Positions 1 through 9,377 of a stretch of DNA of 64,000 nt are shown in pieces (the first letter of the stretch is position 1; each line of letters opens with the position of its first letter). The notes beneath the pieces were generated by a model. That model worked only from the letters and a program-made list of their open reading frames with translations, was not told the DNA's origin and did not search any database. This DNA comes from Aggregatimonas sangjinii (lineage in GTDB: Bacteria; Bacteroidota; Bacteroidia; Flavobacteriales; Flavobacteriaceae). The stretch is taken from the NCBI RefSeq assembly GCF_005943945.1, contig NZ_CP040710.1, positions 4,075,501 to 4,139,500 on the forward strand. The letters are read 5' to 3'. The position numbers and the translations under genes are program-made.

Positions 1-2250
1 AGGAGTATGTAATCGTTTCGTTCTATACAGTATTTCCAATAAAGCGGCCCCTATCTTTTTGGTTTTCCCATAGGTATTGCCAAAGAGGAAATACAATTTG
101 ATCGCCTTATAGGTTTTCGGAGCCAGCGCGATAAAAATCCCCGCCAAGAAAAGATATGCAAATTGCAATACCCCCTTCGTAACCAGTGTTCCGATATGCT
201 TTGCCAAAAATTCGGGGAAAAACAATCCCGCTCCTACAACTACTTCGACCAACAAATATTTTGAAGCACTTCCCCAGCGCAATCTTTTGGCTTCCTTGAA
301 CGGTACTTTATCGAGGTAAGGGATTTTCACTTCCCGGACGAGCACGCTTCCTTTTGAAATCGCATCGAACCAACGCGTTTTCAATGCTTCCCTCTGCTTC
401 GCTACATGAACCATCTGTGCATTTAATCCATCTAGGGATACATCGGCATCAAAATGAGTGGGAATCTGAAGGCGCTCCAAACCATTTTCAATATAGGGCG
501 TGCCCGAAAGGGATACTCCGGAAAACGCTTCAAAACGTCGATTCAATTTTTCCCAATCCTTACCACCATCCGCCGCGGTGGGATCAAGACATGCCAAATG
601 CCAAATATTTCCTGTCTTATCAGGGGCCTCGCCATCGATGCGAATGGCGCGCCCGCGCATTTGGTTAGATGAAACAAAAGAACCTACATAAGATGCCAAA
701 ACCAAGGTATTGATCGCCGGAGCATCCCAACCTTCGCCGAGTAGCGCTTTTGTACCGATGAGCACCTTGATAATCCCTTTTTGAAATAGTCTGGTGATAC
801 TATCTACAATGCTGTTCTTGACGTTCCCGAAAGAATTGATCAGAACAAATTCTTCATCGGATGGTAAGGGTACCGCATTAAAATTTGAACTGTTTGTCTG
901 TAGTTCAAAATCATTCAGTGCACTCCTATGCAGGATAACAAGCGACCCCGTCAGTACGGCGATATCTTTTTTTGAATGCCCTTTTATTCTCAGATACTGA
1001 AAAATCGATGCCACCCCCAATCTCTTTAATTCGGCAGTATCCGTTCCCTTAAAATCCAAGTACTCTTTTCGTATAAAATCGGTGAGTATGACCGCTTTAA
1101 GCTTTTCCTCCAAACAATCCTTTTCGTGCTTTAGGATTTCCGATATACTCTTCAGCTTTGATGGGCTATTGGCAAGGGTTCGGTACAGCTGTTCGTCCCC
1201 AATAAAGTTGACCCTCTTTTTACTGAAAACCCCTATTCGAGCCAATTGCCTTTCGATATCGAAAAGCAGTTCTTCATGTTCCATTAAGGCTTCCCTTTGG
1301 TCAACGAGCAGTTGCTGTAATAATATCTCCATCCACTCATAGCTCAAATTCGGGAATTCGATCTTACCTCCCTCAAACCCTAAAAATTTCAATTTTCTTC
1401 TGTCGACTACATGCCCACTTGCCTTTAGAAAAATCAATACGGAAGAGAAAAATTCCGGATGCTCATACAGTAGTTCCAAATTTTCTTCCGATCGGGCATA
1501 AATGGGATGCTCCAGTAGCATACTTTTGAACCGTTCATTGGCAACTAGGGCATTGGTAAAGGCGATGATCTGTTCCCGATAGGAGACGATATATTTTATT
1601 TGCGCCTCATCGGGTTGTGAGAAATATACAAAGTCTTGGTGCGGACAAAGGTCTCCATTTGCGATGAGATCCGGTACCGCAATTTCATCATCCAATGGCC
1701 CGCAAAGCTCGAAATATTTGTTCAGTTCTTGTGCCGTACTATCATAAGGTGGGGTGGCGGTAAGCGAAATCACCGTCAAGTGCTCTAATTGCTTTAGCTT
1801 GAAAAGGCTGGTCCACCAGGTATTTTTTAGGTGATGGGCTTCATCTAGAACAAGGGTCCGAATCCCGTGCTTCTCTATATATTTCAGGAGTGATTCTTGA
1901 TTTTCGGTCATGGATTTATCCAAGGCATGCAAAGATTGATAGGTAGAAAAGGTGAGAAAAGACGGATTCTTTAGATCAAGGGTATATTCCTCCCAATCGC
2001 TATCCGTTAGAAAAAAAGATTCCAAGCGGCTTTTCCATTGGTTGCGTATGGTCAAAGTTGGCGAAAGCACCAAGCTAGGTTTCGCGACCCTTAGCAACAT
2101 TTCCAATCCCAAAATAGTCTTGCCCGACCCCGGTGGGGCCACAATATGAAGGTGATCGTCCTGTATATGACTTTCAAAACGACTTAGAAATTGTTCCTGA
2201 TAGCTACGCCAAGTGAATTTAAACTTCAGTTTTTTATCGAGCTCGATCAA
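1..2250 (-). CDS. DEAH-box superfamily II helicase with C-terminal membrane segments (3' end outside window)
   Basis: Reading the minus strand gives a long open frame that leaves the window at base 1. Seen in it: Walker A APPGSGKT (bases about 2110-2140), motif II DEAHH (about 1840), motif III SLTATPP (about 1750), motif V GEGWDAP (about 735) and motif VI QMRGRAIR (about 650). These make it an SF2 helicase or restriction-type translocase. Between motifs III and V there is a long helical insert. After motif VI, bases about 70-250 encode two hydrophobic stretches that look like membrane helices, which is unusual for this family. No ATG lies near the 5' end; the TTG at 2250 is the best start, and the frame stays open to about 2302. 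It diverges from hemB with about 70 bases between. Substrate and role are unknown; a DNA repair or defence function is possible. Confidence 0.75.
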   Translation of the reverse strand, partial: MIELDKKLKFKFTWRSYQEQFLSRFESHIQDDHLHIVAPPGSGKTILGLEMLLRVAKPSLVLSPTLTIRNQWKSRLESFFLTDSDWEEYTLDLKNPSFLTFSTYQSLHALDKSMTENQESLLKYIEKHGIRTLVLDEAHHLKNTWWTSLFKLKQLEHLTVISLTATPPYDSTAQELNKYFELCGPLDDEIAVPDLIANGDLCPHQDFVYFSQPDEAQIKYIVSYREQIIAFTNALVANERFKSMLLEHPIYARSEENLELLYEHPEFFSSVLIFLKASGHVVDRRKLKFLGFEGGKIEFPNLSYEWMEILLQQLLVDQREALMEHEELLFDIERQLARIGVFSKKRVNFIGDEQLYRTLANSPSKLKSISEILKHEKDCLEEKLKAVILTDFIRKEYLDFKGTDTAELKRLGVASIFQYLRIKGHSKKDIAVLTGSLVILHRSALNDFELQTNSSNFNAVPLPSDEEFVLINSFGNVKNSIVDSITRLFQKGIIKVLIGTKALLGEGWDAPAINTLVLASYVGSFVSSNQMRGRAIRIDGEAPDKTGNIWHLACLDPTAADGGKDWEKLNRRFEAFSGVSLSGTPYIENGLERLQIPTHFDADVSLDGLNAQMVHVAKQREALKTRWFDAISKGSVLVREVKIPYLDKVPFKEAKRLRWGSASKYLLVEVVVGAGLFFPEFLAKHIGTLVTKGVLQFAYLFLAGIFIALAPKTYKAIKLYFLFGNTYGKTKKIGAALLEILYRTKRLHTP

Positions 2251-2288
2251 GAGATAGGGAGTTTTAAGAATCGTACTAGGATAATAAG

Positions 2289-2296
2289 TAACTTTG
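2289..2296 (+). promoter_or_regulatory. -7 box TAACTTTG upstream of hemB
   Basis: The octamer matches the Bacteroidetes -7 consensus TAnnTTTG exactly and lies 24 bases before the hemB ATG. No convincing -33 TTG was seen. Confidence 0.45.
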
Positions 2297-2319
2297 ATTT
2301 TTCAAAAATAGGCCAATCT

Positions 2320-3309
2320 ATGTATCCCTTAAGAAGAAACCGCAGACTAAGAACTAACGACGCCATACGCCATTTAGTGCGCGAGACCATTTTGACCCCA
2401 AGTGATTTTTTGGTACCCTTGTTCGTGGTCGAAGGCAAGGGGATAAAAGAGGAAATCGCATCAATGCCCGATTACTACCGATTGAGCTTGGACAATCTCG
2501 AAAAAGAAGTGAAAGAGCTTTGGCAGATGGGGCTCTGCGCCGTGTTGCTTTTCGTAAAGGTTCCGGACAATTTAAAGGATAATAAAGGTACCGAAGCCCT
2601 TAATTCGAACGGACTCATGCAATTGGCCATAAAAACGGTAAAAAATGCATGTCCGGAAATGTTGGTCATGACCGATGTGGCCCTCGACCCCTACTCCTCG
2701 CTTGGTCACGATGGTATCGTTCAGGATGGGGAGGTCATAAATGACGATACGGTGGAGGTATTGGCCGAAATGAGCGTTTCACATGCCATGGCCGGAGCCG
2801 ATTTTGTCGCCCCAAGCGATATGATGGACGGGCGCATTCTAAGTATTCGGGAAGCATTGGAGGATGAAGGCCTCGTAAACACCGGTATTATGAGCTATAG
2901 CGCAAAGTACGCCAGTGCCTTTTATGGCCCTTTTCGGGATGCATTGGATTCCGCTCCCGTTGATATGAAAAACGTACCTAAAGACAAAAAAACGTATCAA
3001 ATGGACTCCGCAAACCGTTTTGAGGCCATTACCGAAACACAGGCCGATATCGATGAGGGGGCAGACATTGTTATGATAAAACCCGGACTTTGCTATTTGG
3101 ATATCGTGCGCGAGATACGCAACGAGGTAGACGTACCCATTGCCGTGTATCAAGTCAGTGGCGAATATGCCATGCTCAAAGCTGCCGCAGAAAAAGGTTG
3201 GCTGGATCATGATAGCGTAATGATGGAGCAATTGATTTCCATCAAAAGGGCCGGTGCGAATATCATTGCGAGCTACTTTGCAAAGGATGCGGTAAAATTA
3301 ATGGGATAA
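2320..3309 (+). CDS. hemB: Delta-aminolevulinic acid dehydratase (porphobilinogen synthase)
   Basis: The enzyme condenses two 5-aminolevulinate molecules to porphobilinogen in cytoplasmic heme synthesis. The 329-residue protein has the usual family length. Visible are the Schiff-base lysine in SYSAKY (K196), the second active-site lysine in MIKPG (K254) and the loop DVALDPYSSLGHDG at 119-132. That loop has Asp/Ala where zinc-type enzymes carry cysteines, so this is the form without the active-site zinc triad. The frame is open upstream to 2191, but the ATG at 2320 gives the standard family N-terminus (YPLRRNRRLR) and follows a good -7 box. The serine hydrolase gene follows 25 bases downstream and may be co-transcribed. 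Confidence 0.96.
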   Translation: MYPLRRNRRLRTNDAIRHLVRETILTPSDFLVPLFVVEGKGIKEEIASMPDYYRLSLDNLEKEVKELWQMGLCAVLLFVKVPDNLKDNKGTEALNSNGLMQLAIKTVKNACPEMLVMTDVALDPYSSLGHDGIVQDGEVINDDTVEVLAEMSVSHAMAGADFVAPSDMMDGRILSIREALEDEGLVNTGIMSYSAKYASAFYGPFRDALDSAPVDMKNVPKDKKTYQMDSANRFEAITETQADIDEGADIVMIKPGLCYLDIVREIRNEVDVPIAVYQVSGEYAMLKAAAEKGWLDHDSVMMEQLISIKRAGANIIASYFAKDAVKLMG

Positions 3310-3334
3310 CGTATTGGGTATTTGGAAAAGGCGA

Positions 3335-4666
3335 ATGCAAAAGATTACAAATATACTGATTGGTTTAATACTGCTGAGCACCTATGCCCAGGAAGAAGAG
3401 AAGGTAAATGTTCGAATACCGAGGGGCGATATTCTTTCGTACGCAAACCCTTCGGAGGTGGGATTCGATTCACTCTATATTCACACCAAAGTCGACAGTA
3501 TTATAACGAACGGTATAAAAGAAAGAGCGTTTCCCGGTGCTCAGGTTTTGGTCGCAAAGCACGGACGTATAATTTTCCATAAGGCCTACGGTCATCACAC
3601 CTATGACAAGCTTCAAGCTGTCGCCTTGGACGACATCTACGACCTTGCCTCGGTAACCAAGATTACAGCGGCCTTGCCCGCTTTGATGAAATTGGTAGAT
3701 GAACAAAAAATAGATCTTGACGCCCCTTTCAGCACGTATTGGAAACCGTGGCGGAAAATCGATACTAAAAAAGACATTACCCTGCGGGAAATATTGGCCC
3801 ATCAGGCAGGACTTCAGCCCTATATCGTTTTTTTAAACCGCCTTTATAGGAAAAATGGCAAGTTGAAAAAGCGATTTGTAAAGAAGCGCGCCAATCGGCG
3901 ATTCACAAATCAAGCCTACGACGGTATTTTTATCAAAAACAAGTTCAGAAAGAAAATGTACCGCGAAATAGCCAAATCGCCCGTTTCGGCAGATCGAACC
4001 TACAAATATTCCGGCCTGTCCTTTTTGATTTTCCCCGAACTGATAGCGGAATTGACCGGAAGCGATTTTGAAGGCTACCTGCAGCATCAATTTTACATAC
4101 CGCTTGGGGCCACGACCATGGCGTTTCGACCTAATACAAAGCAATTCGAAAACCACATCGTTCCTACCGAAGTTGACACCGTATTTCGAAAAACACTCAC
4201 CCGAGGTTGGGTACACGACGAAAATGCCTCCCTTCTTGGCGGTATCTCGGGAAATGCAGGGCTATTTGCCACGGCCACCGATCTGGCGAAGATGATGCAA
4301 ATGTATCTACAGTACGGGACTTATGGCGGTAAACGTTATATTTCGGAGGCCACGGTAAAGGAGTTCATTCGTGTGCAATACCCGGAGAACGACAATCGAA
4401 GGGGTCTGGGTTTCGATAAGCCTTCTTTGGGCAATGCCGATTTATCCTTATCAAAGGCCTACCCGGCCCCGGAAGTCAGCGAAGAAAGTTTTGGCCATAG
4501 CGGTTTTACGGGTACTTTCGTCTGGGCAGACCCCGAAAATGAACTGGTCTATATTTTTCTGTCAAACCGGGTGTATCCTTCACGCGCACAACGAAACCTT
4601 TATAATTTGAACATACGCCCCGCAGTACAACAGGTATTTTACCGGGCTGCTTTGCCGCTGCGATAA
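3335..4666 (+). CDS. Secreted beta-lactamase-family serine hydrolase
   Basis: This 443-residue protein belongs to the class C beta-lactamase/penicillin-binding-like serine hydrolases. The three family motifs are present in order: SVTK (S106, K109, nucleophile and general base), YSG (Y225) and HSG (388-390). Residues 1-18 form a signal peptide ending in STYAQ, so it is exported to the periplasm or cell surface. An upstream TTG at 3314 is in frame, but the ATG at 3335 places the signal peptide correctly. Members act as esterases, peptidases or beta-lactamases and the substrate cannot be read from sequence. A basic insert at about 170-215 (many Lys/Arg) is unusual. Confidence 0.85.
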   Translation: MQKITNILIGLILLSTYAQEEEKVNVRIPRGDILSYANPSEVGFDSLYIHTKVDSIITNGIKERAFPGAQVLVAKHGRIIFHKAYGHHTYDKLQAVALDDIYDLASVTKITAALPALMKLVDEQKIDLDAPFSTYWKPWRKIDTKKDITLREILAHQAGLQPYIVFLNRLYRKNGKLKKRFVKKRANRRFTNQAYDGIFIKNKFRKKMYREIAKSPVSADRTYKYSGLSFLIFPELIAELTGSDFEGYLQHQFYIPLGATTMAFRPNTKQFENHIVPTEVDTVFRKTLTRGWVHDENASLLGGISGNAGLFATATDLAKMMQMYLQYGTYGGKRYISEATVKEFIRVQYPENDNRRGLGFDKPSLGNADLSLSKAYPAPEVSEESFGHSGFTGTFVWADPENELVYIFLSNRVYPSRAQRNLYNLNIRPAVQQVFYRAALPLR

Positions 4667-4742
4667 GGAATTTTTAACGTAGAAACGATATCCTTTATAC
4701 TTAAAGTGGTATTATTGGTATCTTCGCCTTCAAACAAAAGCA

Positions 4743-5891
4743 ATGGGATTACTATTATTTTACGCCCTTATTTCTATCTTTTTTTCCTTTTTATGTTCCA
4801 TCCTTGAGGCCGTGCTGTTGAGTATCAACCCGACATTCATCAATATCAAAAAGAAGGAAGGCAAAGGGTACGCCAGAACATTGGAAACACTGAAAAAAGA
4901 TGTAGACCAACCCCTTATCGCCATCTTGACCCTCAATACCGTGGCACATACGGTCGGGGCTATTTTGGTAGGGGTACAGGCTAAAGTGGCCTATGCACAA
5001 CTGTACGGGAACACTACACGGAGTGTTTTTGGCATCGAATTTACCGAAGACCTTATGGTTGGGGTTGTTTCAACCTTAATGACCCTTCTTATTCTGATCG
5101 CATCCGAAATCATCCCAAAGACCATTGGGGCTACCTATTGGCGACAACTATCGAATTTTACGGCAAAAGCGCTTAAAATAATGGTGCTCGTCCTAAAATA
5201 TACCGGAATATTATGGCTGTTGCAGTTGTTCACAAAACTTGTGGGCGGCAAAGGCCACCATGGCAGTGTGCTCAGCCGTGAAGATTTTACCGCCATGGCC
5301 GATATCGCGCAGGAAGATGGTGTTTTTGAGAAATCGGAATCTACCATCATCAAAAATTTATTGCGTTTTGACGAGGTTTTGGTCAAAGATATCATGACCC
5401 CGAGAACGGTAATGAAAATAGCCCGGGAAAGCCGGAGCATTCAAGAATACTATGACGATAATCCTAAAATGCGCTTTTCCCGGATTCCGGTATTTAGCGA
5501 AAAGGAAGACCATATTACAGGCTTCGTGCTAAAAGACCATATTCTAGAGGAGCTTGTACGGGGGAATGGGAAAACCCCGTTGTCAGAAATAAAACGGGAA
5601 CTCCTGGTGACCAAAAGGAGTACGCCTATTCCGCAATTATTCGATTTGTTGATTGCCAAACGGGAACACATCGCCCTGGTCATTGACGAATACGGTTCGG
5701 TAAGCGGTTTGGTCACAATGGAAGACATTATCGAGACGCTCCTAGGGCTGGAAATTATCGACGAGAGCGACCACGTAGCCGATTTACAGCAATTGGCCCG
5801 TAAAAACTGGGAAACCCGTGCCAAGGACTCCGGCATTATCGAAGAAACCAAGGACACCAGTATTATCGAAGAAAGCAAAAAACCGCGCTAA
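4743..5891 (+). CDS. CNNM/CBS-domain membrane protein (CorC/HlyC-like family)
   Basis: The protein has a CNNM (DUF21) membrane domain at about 1-180 with roughly four hydrophobic segments, then a CBS-domain pair at about 210-330 (DIMTPRTVMKIA near its start, VIDEYGSVSGLVTMEDIIE near its end). Relatives are linked to divalent-cation (Mg2+, Co2+) homeostasis; the gliding protein GldE is a related paralogue type. At 382 residues it lacks the C-terminal CorC_HlyC domain usually present and ends instead in a short duplicated acidic tail (IIEETKD, IIEESKK). Its stop codon overlaps the start of the methyltransferase gene by one base (TAATG), suggesting translational coupling. Confidence 0.85.
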   Translation: MGLLLFYALISIFFSFLCSILEAVLLSINPTFINIKKKEGKGYARTLETLKKDVDQPLIAILTLNTVAHTVGAILVGVQAKVAYAQLYGNTTRSVFGIEFTEDLMVGVVSTLMTLLILIASEIIPKTIGATYWRQLSNFTAKALKIMVLVLKYTGILWLLQLFTKLVGGKGHHGSVLSREDFTAMADIAQEDGVFEKSESTIIKNLLRFDEVLVKDIMTPRTVMKIARESRSIQEYYDDNPKMRFSRIPVFSEKEDHITGFVLKDHILEELVRGNGKTPLSEIKRELLVTKRSTPIPQLFDLLIAKREHIALVIDEYGSVSGLVTMEDIIETLLGLEIIDESDHVADLQQLARKNWETRAKDSGIIEETKDTSIIEESKKPR

Positions 5892-6367
5892 TGGAAGCCG
5901 TTTTTATGAAAACTCCCTTGGGGATGGCAAAGCTGGAAGGCGATGCCGATGGTCTAGCCTCCATTACCGTGTTGGACGACGATGCGGCCGCCATAACCCC
6001 GATTATTCCCGAGGTATTGGAAGATGCAGTCTATCAGCTTAGGGAATATTTCGAAGGCAATCGCCAGACCTTTGACCTTGAACTGAACCCAAACGGAACC
6101 GATTTTCAAAAAAAAGTATGGGAGGCATTGTTGGACATCCCTTTTGGGAAAACCAGTTCCTATATGCAATTATCCAAAACCCTTGGTGATCCGAAAGCGA
6201 TTCGCGCGGTTGCCGCCGCTAACGGAAAGAATCCCCTGTGGATTGTCGTACCTTGCCATAGGGTCATAGGCAGCGATGGTTCCCTTACCGGTTATGCCGG
6301 CGGCCTACACCGTAAAAAATGGCTCTTAGAGCATGAAAGCCCGGCCAAACAACAATCGCTTTTTTGA
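5891..6367 (+). CDS. ogt: Methylated-DNA--protein-cysteine methyltransferase
   Basis: A suicide DNA repair protein that moves the alkyl group from O6-alkylguanine to its own cysteine. The 158-residue protein carries the diagnostic IVVPCHRVI motif with acceptor C122, preceded by the helix-turn-helix region (KAIRAVAAANGKNP) and followed by GYAGGLHRKKWLL. The start overlaps the stop of the CNNM gene by one base. It could be called Ogt or Ada-C type; there is no N-terminal Ada regulatory domain. Confidence 0.93.
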   Translation: MEAVFMKTPLGMAKLEGDADGLASITVLDDDAAAITPIIPEVLEDAVYQLREYFEGNRQTFDLELNPNGTDFQKKVWEALLDIPFGKTSSYMQLSKTLGDPKAIRAVAAANGKNPLWIVVPCHRVIGSDGSLTGYAGGLHRKKWLLEHESPAKQQSLF

Positions 6368-6608
6368 TGTAAAAACGACCGACCGGTCTGCTACTAAGTT
6401 TGAAGCGTCGATCAACGCCTTTGCATTACGTTTGAACGAGAGATTTAGGCCTTCGATTCTTTCCATGATAAGTGAAAACCAACCAGGCGGTTGGTTCAAG
6501 GATTTTAGGCCCCACCGTACTAAATGCATGCTATTCCCTGAAAATAGGGAGGCTGTGATACTGAAATAAACCTAATTTCGTTCTTGTAAAGACCCTAAAC
6601 CTTTAGCG

Positions 6609-8411
6609 ATGCGTTTATTTTCCCTTTCAGAAATCACCGGTAAGGCACAGAATGCGATCAAGCGTTTTCCCGTAACGCTCGTTTGGGCCATTTGTGGAAC
6701 CCTTTTCTGCATTGTGGTAGTCAATGATGGATCACGAGATCTCTTCGATGATTATTCTGCGGTATTCCTCACCTTGGTATTGGGCATCAGCTGGTTGATC
6801 GGCATGCAGTTTTTATTGGAGCAAACGGCACGACCCAAAAAATGGATTTGGCTCAAAGCCGTCATTCTTTTGTTGTTGTTCGCATTTTATTGGCACCTGC
6901 CCGACAGTTTCCGAATTGAAAACGAGCCGGAGTATCTCCTGCGATTTTTCCTCTATGGTATCGCCGGTCACCTTTTCGTTTTGTTCGCGCCTTTTCTCTT
7001 CAACTGGAATAAGGAAGCGTATTGGAACTACCTCAAATCAATCGGAACGGCCATTCTCAGAAGTGGTTTTTTTTCCGGGGTATTGTTTTTAGGCTTGGTT
7101 TTAGCACTGGTGGCCATTGATGCCTTGTTCGATGCTAAAATCGATGGCAAACGCTATGGACAACTGTTTATATTCTGTTTGGGCATTGTGAATACATGGA
7201 TTTACCTCTCCGATTTTCCGAAGAGTATACAACAAGACACGACCATCATCTTTAACAAGGCCTTGGAGGTATTCGTAAAATACATTCTTATTCCGTTGGT
7301 GCTGCTCTACTTGGCCATCCTGTACGCTTACGGGGGTAAGATACTCCTTGAATGGGAGTTGCCGAAGGGCTGGGTCTCCTACTTGGTTACGGCCTTGGCC
7401 TTATTAGGCTTTGTGGTTCAAATCATTATCAATCCTGTACAAAAGACCATGAAATCGTGGACGATACGCGTCTTTCATCCATTTTTCTACATTTTGCTAC
7501 TCCCTTTAGTAGCTCTTTTGTTTGTGGCGATTTATAGAAGAGTTTCCGATTACGGAATAACCGAAAATCGCTATTTCGTTATCGTCTTGGCATTCTGGAT
7601 TCTTGGTATGGCCCTTTACCTGTTGTTGGCGAAAAATCGGCGCCTGATCCTGCTACCCTTCTCACTTTTCTTAATCGCCCTACTAACTTCATTTGGATAT
7701 TGGAGTGCGGTTAGCGTATCGCTGCGAAGTCAATTCGGGCAATTCCAAAACGTATTGGAAAGCGTGAAGGCAAATGAAAATGTTTCTTCACCGGAACAGC
7801 ATGAGCAACTACGGTCTATTTTGGAGTATATGTACAACCGACGTGCGCTATCCAAGCTCGACCCGATTACCAATATGGCTATGGAAGAGACATTCGTTGA
7901 CACCACCGATGGAAAGTTATACGGATACCGTTGGTTTAATACACGGCGTGTTCTGGATTCTTTAGGGATATCCATCGATCCGGAAGCCCTAAATCCTGAT
8001 GGCGAATATGGCATACCATATAACTATTTCGATAATGAATACGCCATGGAACAGAGTTATCGTATCGGTGATTTTGATTACTTTATGCCCCTGCAACTGA
8101 ACCGGTACACCGAAAAAACGATATCGTTAGGTAGCATTTCCGCCCAATATGACAATAGCAGGAATACCCTTATTTTTATCGAAAGCATCGACTCTACCGA
8201 AGTATTTGAGCTATCCTTGAGGGAAAAATTGTTGGAATTGACGAAATTCAACTCCCAACTTCCAAAAGAGGCTTATGACCAATTGACCCTAAATTTCAAA
8301 AATGAACGTATCTTAGGGAAACTGATCTTCAAAGATTTGAGCTATAACATCAAAAATGATTCGATATCCTTGGACCATTCGAGAGCCTATCTGTTTTTAA
8401 AGCTACGTTAG
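6609..8411 (+). CDS. DUF4153-type multi-pass membrane protein
   Basis: The first two thirds of this 600-residue protein hold about ten hydrophobic segments, alternating with short loops from residue 25 to about 375. A soluble C-terminal portion of about 220 residues follows (YMYNRRALSKLDPI, RYTEKTISLG). This layout and the N-terminal sequence fit the DUF4153 family of unknown function. A weak -7 box TAATTTCG at 6573-6580 lies 29 bases before the ATG. The exonuclease gene begins one base after the stop codon region, so the two are probably co-transcribed. Confidence 0.8.
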   Translation: MRLFSLSEITGKAQNAIKRFPVTLVWAICGTLFCIVVVNDGSRDLFDDYSAVFLTLVLGISWLIGMQFLLEQTARPKKWIWLKAVILLLLFAFYWHLPDSFRIENEPEYLLRFFLYGIAGHLFVLFAPFLFNWNKEAYWNYLKSIGTAILRSGFFSGVLFLGLVLALVAIDALFDAKIDGKRYGQLFIFCLGIVNTWIYLSDFPKSIQQDTTIIFNKALEVFVKYILIPLVLLYLAILYAYGGKILLEWELPKGWVSYLVTALALLGFVVQIIINPVQKTMKSWTIRVFHPFFYILLLPLVALLFVAIYRRVSDYGITENRYFVIVLAFWILGMALYLLLAKNRRLILLPFSLFLIALLTSFGYWSAVSVSLRSQFGQFQNVLESVKANENVSSPEQHEQLRSILEYMYNRRALSKLDPITNMAMEETFVDTTDGKLYGYRWFNTRRVLDSLGISIDPEALNPDGEYGIPYNYFDNEYAMEQSYRIGDFDYFMPLQLNRYTEKTISLGSISAQYDNSRNTLIFIESIDSTEVFELSLREKLLELTKFNSQLPKEAYDQLTLNFKNERILGKLIFKDLSYNIKNDSISLDHSRAYLFLKLR

Positions 8412-8412
8412 C

Positions 8413-9126
8413 ATGCTAGACCGCGTCAACCTGGAACATATCTTGTTCCTCGACATTGAAACCGTTCCCGAGAAATCGTCTTTTACCGAACTTGATGACG
8501 ATAAAAAGGAGCTTTGGGCCCAAAAATCGAAATACCAACGGAAAGATGAATTTACGGCCGAGGAATTTTACGAGCGTGCGGGCATTTGGGCGGAGTTCGG
8601 AAAAATCATTTGTATCTCGGTCGGCTATTTCAAGTTTCAAGGTGATATACGCAGCTTCAGGACCACCACCTTTCACGGCGAAGAAACAAAACTCCTCAAA
8701 GAATTCAAAAATCTGTTGATTACCCATTTCAGTAGTACCAAACACCTGTTGTGTGGCCATAATGCCAAGGAATTCGATTTTCCCTATATCGCTAGGCGTA
8801 TGATCATTCAGGGTATCGAACTGCCTTACAAGCTTAATCTATTTGGCAAAAAGCCTTGGGAGATTCCGCATCTCGATACGATGGAATTATGGAAATTCGG
8901 GGACTACAAACACTTTACCTCCTTAAAGCTATTGGCAAATATTCTAGGAATCCCCTCACCCAAACAGGATATTGACGGGAGCATGGTACGGCAGGTGTAT
9001 TACGAGGAAAACGATTTGGACCGTATCATCACCTATTGCGAATTGGATGTCGTCACCACGGCCCAGGTTTTCCTACGGTTACGGAACGATGAATTACTGA
9101 TCGATAGCGAAGTAAAAAGCGTATAG
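8413..9126 (+). CDS. PolB-like DEDDy 3'-5' exonuclease
   Basis: The 237-residue protein is a stand-alone 3'-5' exonuclease related to the proofreading domain of family B DNA polymerases. It shows the DEDDy pattern: ExoI FLDIET (D14, E16), ExoII GHNAKEFDFPYIARR (D122) and ExoIII YCELD (Y208, D212). No polymerase domain follows. It is likely cytoplasmic and acts in DNA repair or nucleotide turnover. It directly follows the DUF4153 gene. Confidence 0.9.
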   Translation: MLDRVNLEHILFLDIETVPEKSSFTELDDDKKELWAQKSKYQRKDEFTAEEFYERAGIWAEFGKIICISVGYFKFQGDIRSFRTTTFHGEETKLLKEFKNLLITHFSSTKHLLCGHNAKEFDFPYIARRMIIQGIELPYKLNLFGKKPWEIPHLDTMELWKFGDYKHFTSLKLLANILGIPSPKQDIDGSMVRQVYYEENDLDRIITYCELDVVTTAQVFLRLRNDELLIDSEVKSV

Positions 9127-9263
9127 CATTACACTGTACAAGGAGGCAGTACCAAGAAAGCTGCGCTTTAAGAGCCAAGAAGCTAAACTTAAAAATAGTT
9201 GTTTGGGCTACTACTGAGCCCCTCGGCCTAAACGATTGATTACCGCGTAAAGATTGATTCCTT

Positions 9264-9323
9264 TCTTGCCTCTTGCCTCTTGCCTCTTGCCTCTTGCCTC
9301 TTGCCTCTTGCCTCTTGCCTCTT
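9264..9323. repeat. Heptanucleotide tandem repeat (TCTTGCC, 8 full units plus a partial)
   Basis: Eight perfect copies of TCTTGCC run from 9264 to 9319, followed by the partial unit TCTT. The array lies in the 251-base gap between two convergent genes, so no frame is affected. The 7-base unit suggests slippage-prone growth. Confidence 0.95.
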
Positions 9324-9377
9324 AAAATTAAGCGACATGTGGACTGTCATCCACATTCCGAAGTGGTAAATAGAATG

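Noticed and set aside
9264-9323. A CRISPR-like array
   Set aside because: The repeat unit is 7 bases without spacers, so it is a simple tandem repeat.
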